Part shown: in pieces, positions 33,301-42,309 of the stretch
How positions within the stretch are numbered: position 1 is the first letter of the stretch
Layout of the letters: each line of letters begins with the position of its first letter
Source of the DNA: Clostridia bacterium
GTDB lineage: Bacteria; Bacillota; Clostridia; Lachnospirales; Lachnospiraceae
Direction: 5' to 3'
DNA: 64,000 nucleotides
Assembly (NCBI GenBank): GCA_003246295.1
Contig: QKAS01000040.1
Location: 1 to 64,000 of the forward strand
Position numbers and translations under genes: made by a program
Notes under the pieces: model-generated
Databases searched by the model: none
What the model saw: the letters and a program-made list of their open reading frames with translations, nothing else
What the model was told of the DNA's origin: nothing

Positions 33301-36300
33301 TGCAGAGAAGATTCTTGATGCAATCAATAATATGATAAGCAAAATTAAATCTCTTTATAAAAATTATGAACCGAAGAGCAAAGAGGCGCAGGCACTTGCT
33401 GAAAACGAGGAAGTGCTGAGCAAAGCAAGAGAACTGTGGCTTTCAGCTGTAAATGAGAATATAAATGAAGTAAAAGAAAATAGTGAAAATAAATTCTCAA
33501 AAAAAGACAGCAAGGGGAAAATGTTAACAGATGCGCAGGCAGAATTCTTCAAAGATTCCAAAGTAGTAGATGATGAAGGAAATCTTCTTAATGTTTATCA
33601 TGGAACCGGTAACACATTTTATGTATTTGATTCAAATAAGACCGGTCTCGGAAATGATCAGTTTGGGTCTGGATTCTATTTCACAACAGATGAAGAGGAA
33701 GCAAATAATTACCAGTCAGCGTTTCAACGTGGAAAAGAGAAAATTGGTGGAACGGACAGTCCAAGAATAATAGAGGCATATCTTAATATTAAGAAGCCGC
33801 TTATTGTTGACGGAATGAGCCTAAATGATGCTGATATCAATATAAGTAAATCACAGGCATATAGGATCATGAAAATGGCACCTGATATCTACAATTATGA
33901 AGACAGCGCAATTGGTTCATTTCACGATGTATGGGCAAATGAAAAAGTAGAAGAATGGATGATTAAGGATGCGGCTTCATCATACACTGGTGCAAGTCTT
34001 ATTTCTCTTGAAAACGATTTCTTTAGAGGTAAAGCAACCGCATTTAGAAAGGCAGTGAATGAAGTTCTTGGGTATGATGGGGTAATTCATGAGTTTGAAG
34101 ACGGTAAAAAGCATTTTGTTGCATGGTTTAGCAACCAGATAAAAGATGTAGAGAATGAAAATCCTACTACTAATATGGATATCAGGTATTCATTAAAAGG
34201 TGTAGATCAGGACGGTATTGAAATATACGAAACGAGTAATGATACCAAATCTCTTACATGGAAAGAACGCAAAGCAGCTCTTTTGAATTCAATCGTTAAT
34301 GAATATGTGGGAAGGACTGCAAAGTTCATAAAAGATGGAAAAGTATTCTACGCTAAAATGAATGAAGCAGATATTAGAAAGAGTATATTTGGAGATAATA
34401 AATCAAGTAGAAGAGGATATAATGCAAAAATTAATATTGGCGCAGATGGAAACTACTTTGAATTAATTGAAAATGCCGAAATTACTGGAAGCAGAGAAGA
34501 AAAAGGCAAGACAACACTTAATGGAATTCATGAAGGCACAAAATCATGGTATTACTTTGAAAAAACAATAAAGGCAGATGAAGATTATTTTAACGTATTA
34601 ATAAATGTATATGATAAAGGAGAAGATCAATATGTTTATTCGGTTAATTTATTTGAATCAAAAAAAGGACTCCCAAGCAGCCGAAGCTTTAACCAAGGGA
34701 ATCCTTCTGATAATATTATAGATCAACCTACTATAAATGTCAATAAATCAGACATTCGCCATTCATTAAAAGATGAGGATTTCCTGTTTACTGATGAATT
34801 TTTTGATACAAGTGCTGCACCTGATGTAACAAAAATAATCAACGAGTCCGAAAGCATTTTGGAAGAGGGTATGAAAGCGTTAAAACATACAAATGTTGAT
34901 GAAAAAAGAGTACGCAGCATTGCCAGAAAGATTCTTAATGACTATAAGAGCGAATACAAAAAAGCAGATTTTGAAGAAAATATGATTAAAGTATTTGCTT
35001 ATATGCAGACCGCAGATAGGGTTGACTATAAAGACATGATCCGGCTCATGTCAGAAATTGCAACTCCGGCCATTGAAAGAAGCGGTCAATATGATGAATC
35101 AATGATGAGGCAGTACACTGATTTCAAGAATAGTATAAACACATATAACATCAGACTTAATAAAGAACAAAGATCAGAGGTTGAAAGTCTTTTCGATAGT
35201 TACACTAATTTTAAGAAGAGTGTAAAAGGAGAACTTAAACTCTCAGAAAACGGTACCTGGCTTGACAATATTTGGAATGAAATTACTGAAAAATCAGCAG
35301 GGATGTTAGATGTAGATGAGCCAGTCGGAAATCAACCGATAGCACTTGCTGAAGCGTTACATGCACTTAAACCCAGTATGACCAATAGTTATGGTATGGA
35401 TAATACAATGCTTGCTTATGATATGGCATTAAATATTTACAAAGAGTATTTTTCAGCACAGAGTAGCACTGAAATTAACAAAGCAAAGCAGCAGATGGCA
35501 CAGCAAATTATCCAGGTGCGGAAAGACAGCATTGCAAGGTTTGAAAAAAGGATTCAAGAAATTAAAGATGCTGAGCAGAAGAAAGCTGAACTTAAAATAT
35601 CAAAACTTGAAGGGGAAATCGCAAATCTGAAAGAACAAAGAAAAATTGGAGATGCACTGAATAGGGATAAAAGAAATTCTGCTGTTGAAAATGAAGTGAA
35701 CAAAAGAAAAGAACAGATCCGATTATTAAAGGAAGCTGAAAAGGCTAAAAAGATTGAGGCTATCAATAAGGAAATAGCAGTCAAAGAACAAAGAATAAAA
35801 TCACTTCGTGAGGAAAAGAACAAAAGGATCCTTACACTTCAGGCACAGTACCGAGAAAGCAAATTGGTTCTGAGAGAAAAAAGTAAGCGCAAGGCACAAG
35901 ATCGTAAATATAAGAATAGAATTATTGACAATGGCAGGGAAATTATAAAATGGATTGAAAAACCAACTGATAAACACCATGTGCCAGAACCATTAAAGCA
36001 GACCACTCTTGAATTCCTTACAAGCATTGATTTCATATCGAGCAAAGCACAACCAGATAGCAAGTCAACACAGGGTTGGAATGATAAAATGCAGGCATTG
36101 TATTCTAAACTGGACGAAATACAAAGAAAAGAAGATGGAGAATACAATAATTTTGCTTTGACATTTGATCCAGACTTTATGCCAGCCTTTATAGAATTTA
36201 TGAATGGCAATAAAAACATAAAAAAGGTTTCTGATCTGACTGGTGAACAACTAAAAGAGTTAGATTACCTTATGTCAGTGTTGAAAAATACCATAACTTC

Positions 36301-39025
36301 TGTCAATAAAATGTATAACAATAAGCGGTATGAAGAAGTGGCGCAGGTCGGAGAAAATACGATTGCAGAGCTTGAAGAAAAGAAAACCAAACAGAAGAAA
36401 AATGCAGGAATTGAAGCAATCAGTAATTTGTTAAATGTGCATATGCTAGATTCGTTTTCATATTTTCATCAGATCGGAGATGCAGCAGAAAGTATTTATG
36501 AGGAATTACGAGAAGGTTTTAATCAAAGAACCTGGAAGATAAAAGAAGCACAGGACTTTATGGCTGAAACAATCCAAGGTTTAAATATAAAAGACTGGAC
36601 CGGAAACAATGCAAAAGTATTTGATTTTACAATAAAAGGAAAGGATCTTAGAATGACCACTGGTCAGATCATGTCCCTTTATATGTTATCAAGTAGAAAG
36701 CAGGCAGTAGCGCATATAAAAATAGGTGGTATAAAGGCAGGGGATATTGATACAAAAACCGTAAAATATCGCCAGTCTAAAGCAGTTCATCCAGATGATG
36801 CGGCACTTAGCTTAATCTTCTCAAAGCTCACAAATGAACAAAAAGAAGTTGCGGAAAAGATGCAGTCATTTATGGCAAGCAATTGTTCAGAGTGGGGTAA
36901 TGAAGTATCGATGAAAATGTGGGGATACAAAAAATATACAGAGGATAATTATTTCCCAATCAAGTCAGATGATAATATCATACCTACAAATGATAATAAT
37001 GCAACGCAGGCGGCAATTTATGCGCTGGTAAATCTTGGGTTTACTAAATCAACACAGACAGGTGCCAACAATGCAATCACGGTAGGGGATATATTTGATA
37101 TCTTTACTGAACATGTAACTAATATGGCAACCTACAATGCATTTGCAATACCAGTCATAGATTCCATGAAATGGTACAATTATAAAACGGATGAATTTAT
37201 TGATGATGGAACAAGAGAAAAAAATAAGATCACTGTAAAAGGAGAAATAGACCGTGCTTATGGAAGTAAGGCAAAAGATTATTTTATTAATTTGATCCGG
37301 GATATTAATGGTGAAATAGAACGCAAAGACGGTGGAGAAATAGGTAAAAGGCTGTTATCAAATTATAAAGCAGCAGCGGTAGGTGCTAATTTACGAGTAG
37401 CAATTCAGCAGCCCACATCATATGCAAGAGCATTAGCTGTTATGAATCCCAAATATATTACAGGGGCAATGTTTAAGCTTGCAAATGTAAAAAAAGCAAA
37501 AGAAAACAGCGCAATAGCACTCTGGAAATCATGGGGATATTATGAAACCATGATTGGAAAATCAATGAAGGATGTTATTACCGGACAGGAAAGTTTTCAT
37601 GACAAAATAAAGGATGCTTCTATGTCACTTGCACAGCAAGCAGATAATCTTACATTTGGTACATTATGGAATGCATGTGAATTAGAAATAGCTGACAAAA
37701 ATCCTGATATTGATAAAAAGAGTGATGAATTTTTAAAGCTTGTTACAGCACGGTTTGATGAGGTTATTGATCGCACCCAGGTGGTTGATACAGTCCTTCA
37801 TAAATCACAAATTATGAGGTCAAAATCTTCATTGGCACAACTTGAAACTACTTTTATGTCAGAACCGATAAAAAGCTATAATATGTTGCACGGTGCGTTT
37901 GTGGATGCGATTGAAACCAAAAGTGCAGCATCATATGCTGATCTAACAAGAAAGACAACGGTGTATGTTTTAACCGCAACAATTACAGCGGCAGCAGCTT
38001 CGATTTTGGATGCATTAAGAGATGATGACGAAAATGAGAAGTTTATCGAAAAATATCTTGATGCATTAAAAGGCAATGTGATCGGAAATATAAACCCTAT
38101 GAACATGATACCATTATTAAAAGATTTAATTTCAGCAGCAGATGCTGTTATGAATAAAAGTTATTTTAGTAGTGGCAGAATGGATATAGACGGATTTAAA
38201 AACCTTTTTACAGGTCTTTCACAGCTATTAAAAATGGTATCAGATCCAACGTATGAAAAGACACCATATGGAATAATTAAATCAGTAGCAAAAGGAGCAT
38301 CACAACTAACGGGTATTCCTGCCTATAATTTTATTCGTGATGCAGAAGCTGTTTATAATTCTATAACTGGAAATCAGCTTGGTGGTGAAGAACGTGACAA
38401 GTATGAAAAAATGTTTGATGCCATAAAAGATGGAAATTTAGAAGCTTACAATAAGCTTTACGCTGCAGTTATTGAAAGCGGTGTCAAAGAAGAAACTATT
38501 AGTAATGGTATTAAAAATCAGCTTGTTGAAAATGATCCTCGTATAGCAGATGCGGCAGATGCTAGGGTGAAAGGTAAAACTGACAACTACTTAAAAATCA
38601 TGAATCAAATTGTAGCGGATGGGTTTAATAAAGACATAGTAAAAGCAGCTATCAATAAAAAAATAAATGACATTTCAAAATCCGCAAATACTGATGAAAA
38701 GAAAGTATCAGAAGCAGATGGTTCATTAACAGATGCAGTAAGTGAATATGAAATGAAAGATATTTATTACTCTTTGGATGCTGGAAATACTAAAGAAGCT
38801 CAGAAGATTATTAATGACATCTACAATGTGAAATTAAAAAATGGTGTTGAAAAGACTGATGCAAAGTCAAGTATAAAAAGTGGATTAACTGGTAAATACA
38901 AAGAGCTGTATATAACTGGTTCATCTATGGAAAGACTTGAAATTAAAGAAATGCTAATGAACATCTACATTGACGGAAAAAGGTTGTATTCACAGGATAA
39001 TTTTACAAAATGGAATAACAGTTAA
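30368..39025 (+). CDS. Giant polyvalent ejection protein (2885 residues)
   Basis: One uninterrupted 8.7-kb frame. In order: short helical repeats with RYLEERKKR and RYMEERNAR (1-60); a glycine/alanine-rich hydrophobic region (355-440); a zinc-peptidase motif HEMTH (about 897-901); an ADP-ribosyltransferase-like domain (about 1061-1260) with NVYHGTG and FGSGFYFTTD; a BECR-nuclease or LPD3-like domain (about 1310-1435); a long coiled coil (about 1700-1845); and an LPD38-like region (about 2330-2570) with AIQQPTSYARAL. Such proteins are known in phages that deliver them with DNA to disarm the host. Domain names are by recognition and need a profile search. It may act as an internal core protein and effector together. 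Confidence 0.75.
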   Translation: MSGSFNRYLEERKKRQQMEESGANSGTAVSDSEEKSSSNSFSRYMEERNARKTTGSPVRKIEVSDNSSTEKTAMDLAIEKVLSSNRTMNSKPMTNRKEPDSYFDQNRLEPEDKEYLSVDTTKNDNRISEIDSELKYLYRDMDHFPLERKENQVKIDALKDEKNNLSVSNTKAKRVQAIDKYNSVKNKSDFGQNSRYIDSGQNIYGNAYEYINASNKEKNSYNGVEEKIRNDISVGPYSNENTFADKSYDYLTDDEKSVYNYIHATEGNDSAQKFLDTLQNTLNQRQAENIADEADTRLKQLAYARVQAKIAMQDTETTFSGDTELSEEKYASQLVRNKLADFGPEFMGNSAGQIAYDLIGTTAYMAPSILLSSIVGAATGGAGAALVGAASMGSSAGGNAYAQKINEGYTEDQAKKYGVLIGASEGSLQYIIGGVGALGGKVTKGVAQQAINKIDNVMARVAVDAGTNMLSEGSEEYVQEIIEPVIANVTLDENNDFKLFTEDALYAGVLGALSAGVLESTGTVSTGIEDSKMKKVGQSVVRNDEVDSVMELAKSLNDEEIKNILSKYEKTNNVIDLGKLKTGVDQLAKHNTENSGVTSEEKPLDQESVTQSSTEQARPENDILRQLANEMAGVTTTEPTSSSKINSILSSKESIEKFEAESGIKLEGTKAEQRNIVKNYYKTAQETNQTQNISTVKESNKTSENSPLMQPQQATISNLAGIEALSDNDAIVKLKNGTKVNLSEIQFSNLTEKAVYRMASVANTTEEANTYINSYPEGMPIETYTRLFNTLKRAGYNEQNPINVIKDNNAYLQYMSADTMKSIYDIGVNEASAVSAKAVSDKQISLVNNIAKAFGVQVEFSDSIHDEAGNGANGVYQDGKIIISKKSLDPALVVFSHEMTHSLKNSAPEAYKTYSDHVINYMKESHLDTYNSITKRLSDLYANDSEEYINDEIVANATETFLTDAEAIKSLVKKDRSVAEKILDAINNMISKIKSLYKNYEPKSKEAQALAENEEVLSKARELWLSAVNENINEVKENSENKFSKKDSKGKMLTDAQAEFFKDSKVVDDEGNLLNVYHGTGNTFYVFDSNKTGLGNDQFGSGFYFTTDEEEANNYQSAFQRGKEKIGGTDSPRIIEAYLNIKKPLIVDGMSLNDADINISKSQAYRIMKMAPDIYNYEDSAIGSFHDVWANEKVEEWMIKDAASSYTGASLISLENDFFRGKATAFRKAVNEVLGYDGVIHEFEDGKKHFVAWFSNQIKDVENENPTTNMDIRYSLKGVDQDGIEIYETSNDTKSLTWKERKAALLNSIVNEYVGRTAKFIKDGKVFYAKMNEADIRKSIFGDNKSSRRGYNAKINIGADGNYFELIENAEITGSREEKGKTTLNGIHEGTKSWYYFEKTIKADEDYFNVLINVYDKGEDQYVYSVNLFESKKGLPSSRSFNQGNPSDNIIDQPTINVNKSDIRHSLKDEDFLFTDEFFDTSAAPDVTKIINESESILEEGMKALKHTNVDEKRVRSIARKILNDYKSEYKKADFEENMIKVFAYMQTADRVDYKDMIRLMSEIATPAIERSGQYDESMMRQYTDFKNSINTYNIRLNKEQRSEVESLFDSYTNFKKSVKGELKLSENGTWLDNIWNEITEKSAGMLDVDEPVGNQPIALAEALHALKPSMTNSYGMDNTMLAYDMALNIYKEYFSAQSSTEINKAKQQMAQQIIQVRKDSIARFEKRIQEIKDAEQKKAELKISKLEGEIANLKEQRKIGDALNRDKRNSAVENEVNKRKEQIRLLKEAEKAKKIEAINKEIAVKEQRIKSLREEKNKRILTLQAQYRESKLVLREKSKRKAQDRKYKNRIIDNGREIIKWIEKPTDKHHVPEPLKQTTLEFLTSIDFISSKAQPDSKSTQGWNDKMQALYSKLDEIQRKEDGEYNNFALTFDPDFMPAFIEFMNGNKNIKKVSDLTGEQLKELDYLMSVLKNTITSVNKMYNNKRYEEVAQVGENTIAELEEKKTKQKKNAGIEAISNLLNVHMLDSFSYFHQIGDAAESIYEELREGFNQRTWKIKEAQDFMAETIQGLNIKDWTGNNAKVFDFTIKGKDLRMTTGQIMSLYMLSSRKQAVAHIKIGGIKAGDIDTKTVKYRQSKAVHPDDAALSLIFSKLTNEQKEVAEKMQSFMASNCSEWGNEVSMKMWGYKKYTEDNYFPIKSDDNIIPTNDNNATQAAIYALVNLGFTKSTQTGANNAITVGDIFDIFTEHVTNMATYNAFAIPVIDSMKWYNYKTDEFIDDGTREKNKITVKGEIDRAYGSKAKDYFINLIRDINGEIERKDGGEIGKRLLSNYKAAAVGANLRVAIQQPTSYARALAVMNPKYITGAMFKLANVKKAKENSAIALWKSWGYYETMIGKSMKDVITGQESFHDKIKDASMSLAQQADNLTFGTLWNACELEIADKNPDIDKKSDEFLKLVTARFDEVIDRTQVVDTVLHKSQIMRSKSSLAQLETTFMSEPIKSYNMLHGAFVDAIETKSAASYADLTRKTTVYVLTATITAAAASILDALRDDDENEKFIEKYLDALKGNVIGNINPMNMIPLLKDLISAADAVMNKSYFSSGRMDIDGFKNLFTGLSQLLKMVSDPTYEKTPYGIIKSVAKGASQLTGIPAYNFIRDAEAVYNSITGNQLGGEERDKYEKMFDAIKDGNLEAYNKLYAAVIESGVKEETISNGIKNQLVENDPRIADAADARVKGKTDNYLKIMNQIVADGFNKDIVKAAINKKINDISKSANTDEKKVSEADGSLTDAVSEYEMKDIYYSLDAGNTKEAQKIINDIYNVKLKNGVEKTDAKSSIKSGLTGKYKELYITGSSMERLEIKEMLMNIYIDGKRLYSQDNFTKWNNS

Positions 39026-39038
39026 ATATATGACATGG

Positions 39039-39070
39039 AATAGGGGGGAATTACTCTCCCCTATTTTGTT
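39039..39070 (+). terminator. Terminator after the giant gene
   Basis: AATAGGGG (39039-39046) pairs with CCCCTATT (39058-39065), followed by TTGTT. A moderate intrinsic terminator that would separate head and ejection genes from fibre genes. Confidence 0.6.
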
Positions 39071-39096
39071 ACAATTATTTGGAAAAGGGGGTGTGA

Positions 39097-40221
39097 GTGA
39101 AATTGAATAGAGATGTCATTTTTAGATTTAGTCTGAATCTCGATAAATACGAAGAAAGAGTGTCTGTATCAGTGAGAGTTGCCGACACGCTCACAAGGTC
39201 CTTATATGTAACATTAATTAAAGATGGCATTGTATATGATCTGAATGATGTAGAAATGGTAATCATTAAATGCCTGAAACCGGATGGAAATCTTGTATAC
39301 AACGACTGTGTAATAAGTGGTAATGAAATAAAATATTCTGTTACAACACAAACAGTAAATATTAAAGGAGATGTCAGGGCAGAATTTGTAATAACAGGAA
39401 AAGATGGTTCCGTTATAACTTCACCACAATTTGTAATTCATGTATATGAGCAGATTTATGATGATGCCGCAGTTGAATCATTTAATGAATACAATGGTCT
39501 TGTTACATGTCTCACGAATGCAAAGCAAGCTGAGGCAACAGCAACTGCATCAGTTAACCAGTGTGTTTTAGCAGCAAATGAGGCATCAGAAAATGCTAAT
39601 AGCGCACATGCGGCATCAACATCAGCTATCCTGGCATCGAATACAACAATTACTCTTCATGGAGAAGTTGTAAGTATGCATAGTGATATCGAATCTATCC
39701 ACAATGGAGCTGTATCAGAGTTTGCAGAATTAGTTATAGGAGCAGAGTCATCACTAGATTTAGCAAAGATTACAGATATTGCTGAGATGGAAATGGCAAA
39801 GAATGCTTATATTGCGGAATTAGAAACTATAGTCCCTGTAACTGGTATTAAAGGGATATCAGAAGCAACATATCGAGTAGGTTTAGTTGAAATAACTCCT
39901 GCCAATATTGGTCTTAGCAATGTTGAAGATAAGAATTCTGAAACTATAAGGGGAGAGCTGACAGCTGCTAATATAACAGGAGCATTGGGATATACTCCAC
40001 CAACACAAGACACTACATATGCGCTTGCAACACAGTCAACAGCTGGACTATTGTCACCAACCGATAAGGTAAAAATAGATAACATAGCAGGTGTAACTGT
40101 AAATAATACGGTCACATCTACATCGACAACAGAAGCATTGTCAGCCAATCAGGGAAGATTACTGGCTATCAGAATTACTGCACTTGAAGCAGCGATACTT
40201 GAGTTACATTATCCTAAGTAA
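39097..40221 (+). CDS. BppU-like baseplate or fibre protein
   Basis: The protein is 374 residues with a GTG start preceded by AAAAGGGGG. The N-terminal 125 residues form a BppU-type domain (DVIFRFSLNLDKYEERVSVS; IKGDVRAEFVITGKDG). An alanine-rich helical stem (about 145-250) is followed by phage tail repeats (ITPANIGLSNVEDKNSE; ALGYTPPTQDTTYA; LSPTDKVKIDNI) and a C-terminal coiled coil. It anchors the next fibre to the tail. Confidence 0.8.
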   Translation: MKLNRDVIFRFSLNLDKYEERVSVSVRVADTLTRSLYVTLIKDGIVYDLNDVEMVIIKCLKPDGNLVYNDCVISGNEIKYSVTTQTVNIKGDVRAEFVITGKDGSVITSPQFVIHVYEQIYDDAAVESFNEYNGLVTCLTNAKQAEATATASVNQCVLAANEASENANSAHAASTSAILASNTTITLHGEVVSMHSDIESIHNGAVSEFAELVIGAESSLDLAKITDIAEMEMAKNAYIAELETIVPVTGIKGISEATYRVGLVEITPANIGLSNVEDKNSETIRGELTAANITGALGYTPPTQDTTYALATQSTAGLLSPTDKVKIDNIAGVTVNNTVTSTSTTEALSANQGRLLAIRITALEAAILELHYPK

Positions 40222-40236
40222 AGAAGGGAGATCATT

Positions 40237-40836
40237 ATGAGTTATACAAAAGTAGTATGGAAAGATTATCCATCAACAGCAACACCGATCAATGCTGCAA
40301 ATCTTGGAATTATGGACCAGGGTATTGCAGATGCTCATTCATTGTTAGCAACAGCGCAGGCAGATCTTGATGTTGCAGAAGCAAATATTATTTCATTAGG
40401 AACACAGGTGGCGGCAAAGATACCAACAGCAAATATCATGCAGTCATTAGATGATATGGAAGCACTATCTACGGCAGGTGTATATGTGGCAGATGCAAAA
40501 GCGGTAGGGGCAATAAGCACTAATTTAAATGGGGTTACTGCAAATTTATATGAATTAGACTTTGCCGATAAAATTGATTTAAAAACAGCACTTGATGCAG
40601 TTGGGAAAACATATACTTTTCAAACAAACGGTGTTTTATGTTACAAATTTACAAGCGCTGCCGCCGCAAATGCTTATAGGTTAAATTCTTCGACTGGCGT
40701 TCCTATTTTATTCGCACAAGCAGGCGGTGCTTCTTACGAACTCGCTGGTAGAGTTCATGTGTCTAAGGGTGAAATTGGAACTGTAGCATATTTTGGTATA
40801 ACTATAAATAGTTTGTATTTTGTTCCTTTTAAATAA
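40237..40836 (+). CDS. Tail fibre, current orientation of a predicted invertible C-terminus
   Basis: The protein is 199 residues. The N-terminus has VVWKDYPSTATPINAANLGI, a short fibre-start motif, followed by helical repeats. Residues 94-97 (TNLN) lie on one copy of a 14-bp inverted repeat. Everything after residue 98 (LYELDF, QAGGASYELAGRVHVSKG, ending YFVPFK) lies in the invertible segment and would be replaced on inversion by a different C-terminus of near-identical length. The C-terminus is probably the receptor-binding tip. Confidence 0.85.
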   Translation: MSYTKVVWKDYPSTATPINAANLGIMDQGIADAHSLLATAQADLDVAEANIISLGTQVAAKIPTANIMQSLDDMEALSTAGVYVADAKAVGAISTNLNGVTANLYELDFADKIDLKTALDAVGKTYTFQTNGVLCYKFTSAAAANAYRLNSSTGVPILFAQAGGASYELAGRVHVSKGEIGTVAYFGITINSLYFVPFK

Positions 40837-41172
40837 TTTTATGTGCTTTATCTATAAAAAACAGATAATGTTACAGTTGATGTTCTGTCTATACCATCAA
40901 CGTAGACAAACACACAATTAGCAGAAGCGTTGGTAACGCTAATTTTACATGCGCAAGTAGTACCAACGCCACTATCATATCCGTCACGAATATCTTTTGC
41001 AGTTGAACTTAATGCAATTTTAGGTACATGGAAAGTAAATGTTCCACCCGCTGTAGTACCGCATAGTATAATTAACTCAGTATATTCGCTAGGTAATGTG
41101 ACCGCTGTCGAGCCACTCACAGTGGTAATTGCCTTCCATGTCAAATCTGCTTCGATTGCATTTAAATTAGTG
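40518..41172. repeat. Inverted repeats bounding a predicted invertible segment
   Basis: CACTAATTTAAATG at 40518-40531 and its reverse complement at 41159-41172. Both copies are read in the same codon phase (ACT AAT TTA AAT, giving TNLN) in the two opposing fibre frames, so inversion exchanges C-termini without a frameshift. Flanking bases also show partial similarity, with GCAAATTT on one side against GCAGATTT on the other. Confidence 0.8.
40848..41172 (-). CDS. Silent alternative tail-fibre C-terminus, no start codon of its own
   Basis: An open frame without an ATG or ribosome site, facing the fibre gene. It encodes TNLNAIEADLTWKAITTVSG and continues to KDIRDGYDSGVGTTCACKIS and a final TVTLSVFYR, a fibre-tip-like beta sequence. 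After inversion, the first 98 residues of the fibre would be joined to 103 residues of this module (201 total). Its frame stays open for a further 40 bases outside the repeat. The plus-strand ORF over the same DNA looks like a shadow. Confidence 0.8.
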
Positions 41173-41306
41173 TTTAATTCATAATAAATGGAAGTGATCT
41201 GACTTGGTACGGTCAGTTAGATGGTGATCACATATGTTGATTGTCTGAGGTTGGCAATCATAAAAATTAGAAACCCGTTACTCATTCATGAGAGAAAGGA
41301 AACAAA

Positions 41307-41786
41307 ATGGGATTTATAAAATTTTCTAATAATGCCTCATTCGAGGTGAAAATAAAAAAAATCAACGACACACTTATTAAGGTATTTGATCCTATTCCTG
41401 TTATTTCAGGATTTATTTACTACCTTGACGAAAAGCTAACGCAAGAAGTATGCAACTGTAATGAATTTAAAACCGTATATAAAGCAGAACTTGATGGAAT
41501 TATTTATTCAAATGATGGAAGTGTTTATTCCGAACCTGTAATTGAAGAACCTGTTGTAATTGAACCAACAGCAGAAGAACTTGCTGCAATAGCGAGACAG
41601 CAAGAAATAGCAAATATTAATATGCAACTTGCAGCAATCGACTTGGAATTTGAACAGTTAGACTATATAGGAACTAAAATTGCAACGGGTAGGGCAACTA
41701 TTGATGAATACAGTGAACAGATTGCACGTATGACAGAATTAGCAGCAGAAAAGGACTTATTACAGGCACAGTTATTACAATTATAG
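41307..41786 (+). CDS. Fibre-associated or assembly protein
   Basis: The protein is 159 residues. A beta-rich N-terminal half (FIKFSNNASFEVKIKKINDT) is followed by a Glu/Pro linker (EPVIEEPVVIEPTAEELAAI) and a C-terminal coiled coil (DEYSEQIARMTELAAEKDLL). Position after the fibre switch resembles tail-fibre assembly chaperones or small baseplate proteins. The ribosome site is AGAAAGGAAAC. Confidence 0.6.
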   Translation: MGFIKFSNNASFEVKIKKINDTLIKVFDPIPVISGFIYYLDEKLTQEVCNCNEFKTVYKAELDGIIYSNDGSVYSEPVIEEPVVIEPTAEELAAIARQQEIANINMQLAAIDLEFEQLDYIGTKIATGRATIDEYSEQIARMTELAAEKDLLQAQLLQL

Positions 41787-41804
41787 TCATCAGGGGGAAT
41801 GCGA

Positions 41805-42059
41805 GTGAATGAAATTATAGTTGCTGCCATATCAGGCGGAGTAACCTTGATTGTTTGTTTAATTAACAATAATTTCCAAGCCAGCAAAACGAGGGTCCTT
41901 ATGGAATACCAGTTAACTGAACTAACAAAGCGTGTCGACAAGCATAATAATGTGATAGAGCGTACATATAAACTGGAAAAATATGCAGATGTATGTGATG
42001 AAAAAATTAAGGTTATTAATCATAGAATTACGGATCTTGAAGAAGCAGAAAAAAAGTAA
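41805..42059 (+). CDS. Small membrane coiled-coil protein, holin-associated
   Basis: About 84 residues from GTG 41805, spaced correctly after AGGGGGAA; the ATG at 41799 is too close to that site. One N-terminal transmembrane helix (IVAAISGGVTLIVCLIN) is followed by a long charged coiled coil ending EEAEKK. Position before the holin suggests an XhlA-like lysis accessory. Confidence 0.6.
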   Translation: MNEIIVAAISGGVTLIVCLINNNFQASKTRVLMEYQLTELTKRVDKHNNVIERTYKLEKYADVCDEKIKVINHRITDLEEAEKK

Positions 42060-42072
42060 AGGAGAAAACAAC

Positions 42073-42309
42073 ATGTTTAAGAATTCGGTTTTTAGAGTAT
42101 CAGTAGATACAAAGAAGTGGTTAAAAGCAGCCGGAACAAGAGCGGTCCGTACAATGGCGCAGGTGGCAATTGCACAGATCGGTGTTGCAACTGTACTAGA
42201 GGGTGTTGATTGGAAGTTAGTAGTCTCGGCAACACTTCTAAGTGGGATTCTATCTATCCTTACATCATTAAAAGGAATTCCGGAAGTAGAAAGTGAGGAG
42301 ACAAAATGA
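42073..42309 (+). CDS. Holin
   Basis: About 78 residues from ATG 42073 (AAAGGAG upstream). Two hydrophobic segments (AQVAIAQIGVATVLEG and LVVSATLLSGILSILTSLKG) and an acidic C-terminus (EVESEETK) fit class II holins of the r1t type. It overlaps the lysozyme start by four bases. It makes membrane holes that release or time the lysozyme. Confidence 0.75.
   Translation: MFKNSVFRVSVDTKKWLKAAGTRAVRTMAQVAIAQIGVATVLEGVDWKLVVSATLLSGILSILTSLKGIPEVESEETK

Noticed and set aside
39097..41172. Diversity-generating retroelement acting on the fibre
   Set aside because: No reverse transcriptase and no adenine-variable template/variable repeat pair is visible; the inverted-repeat arrangement explains the structure better.
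40930..41184. Plus-strand open frame of 84 codons over the alternative fibre tip
   Set aside because: It has no ribosome site, and the minus strand of the same DNA encodes a fibre-like sequence in phase with the inverted repeat, so the plus frame is a shadow.
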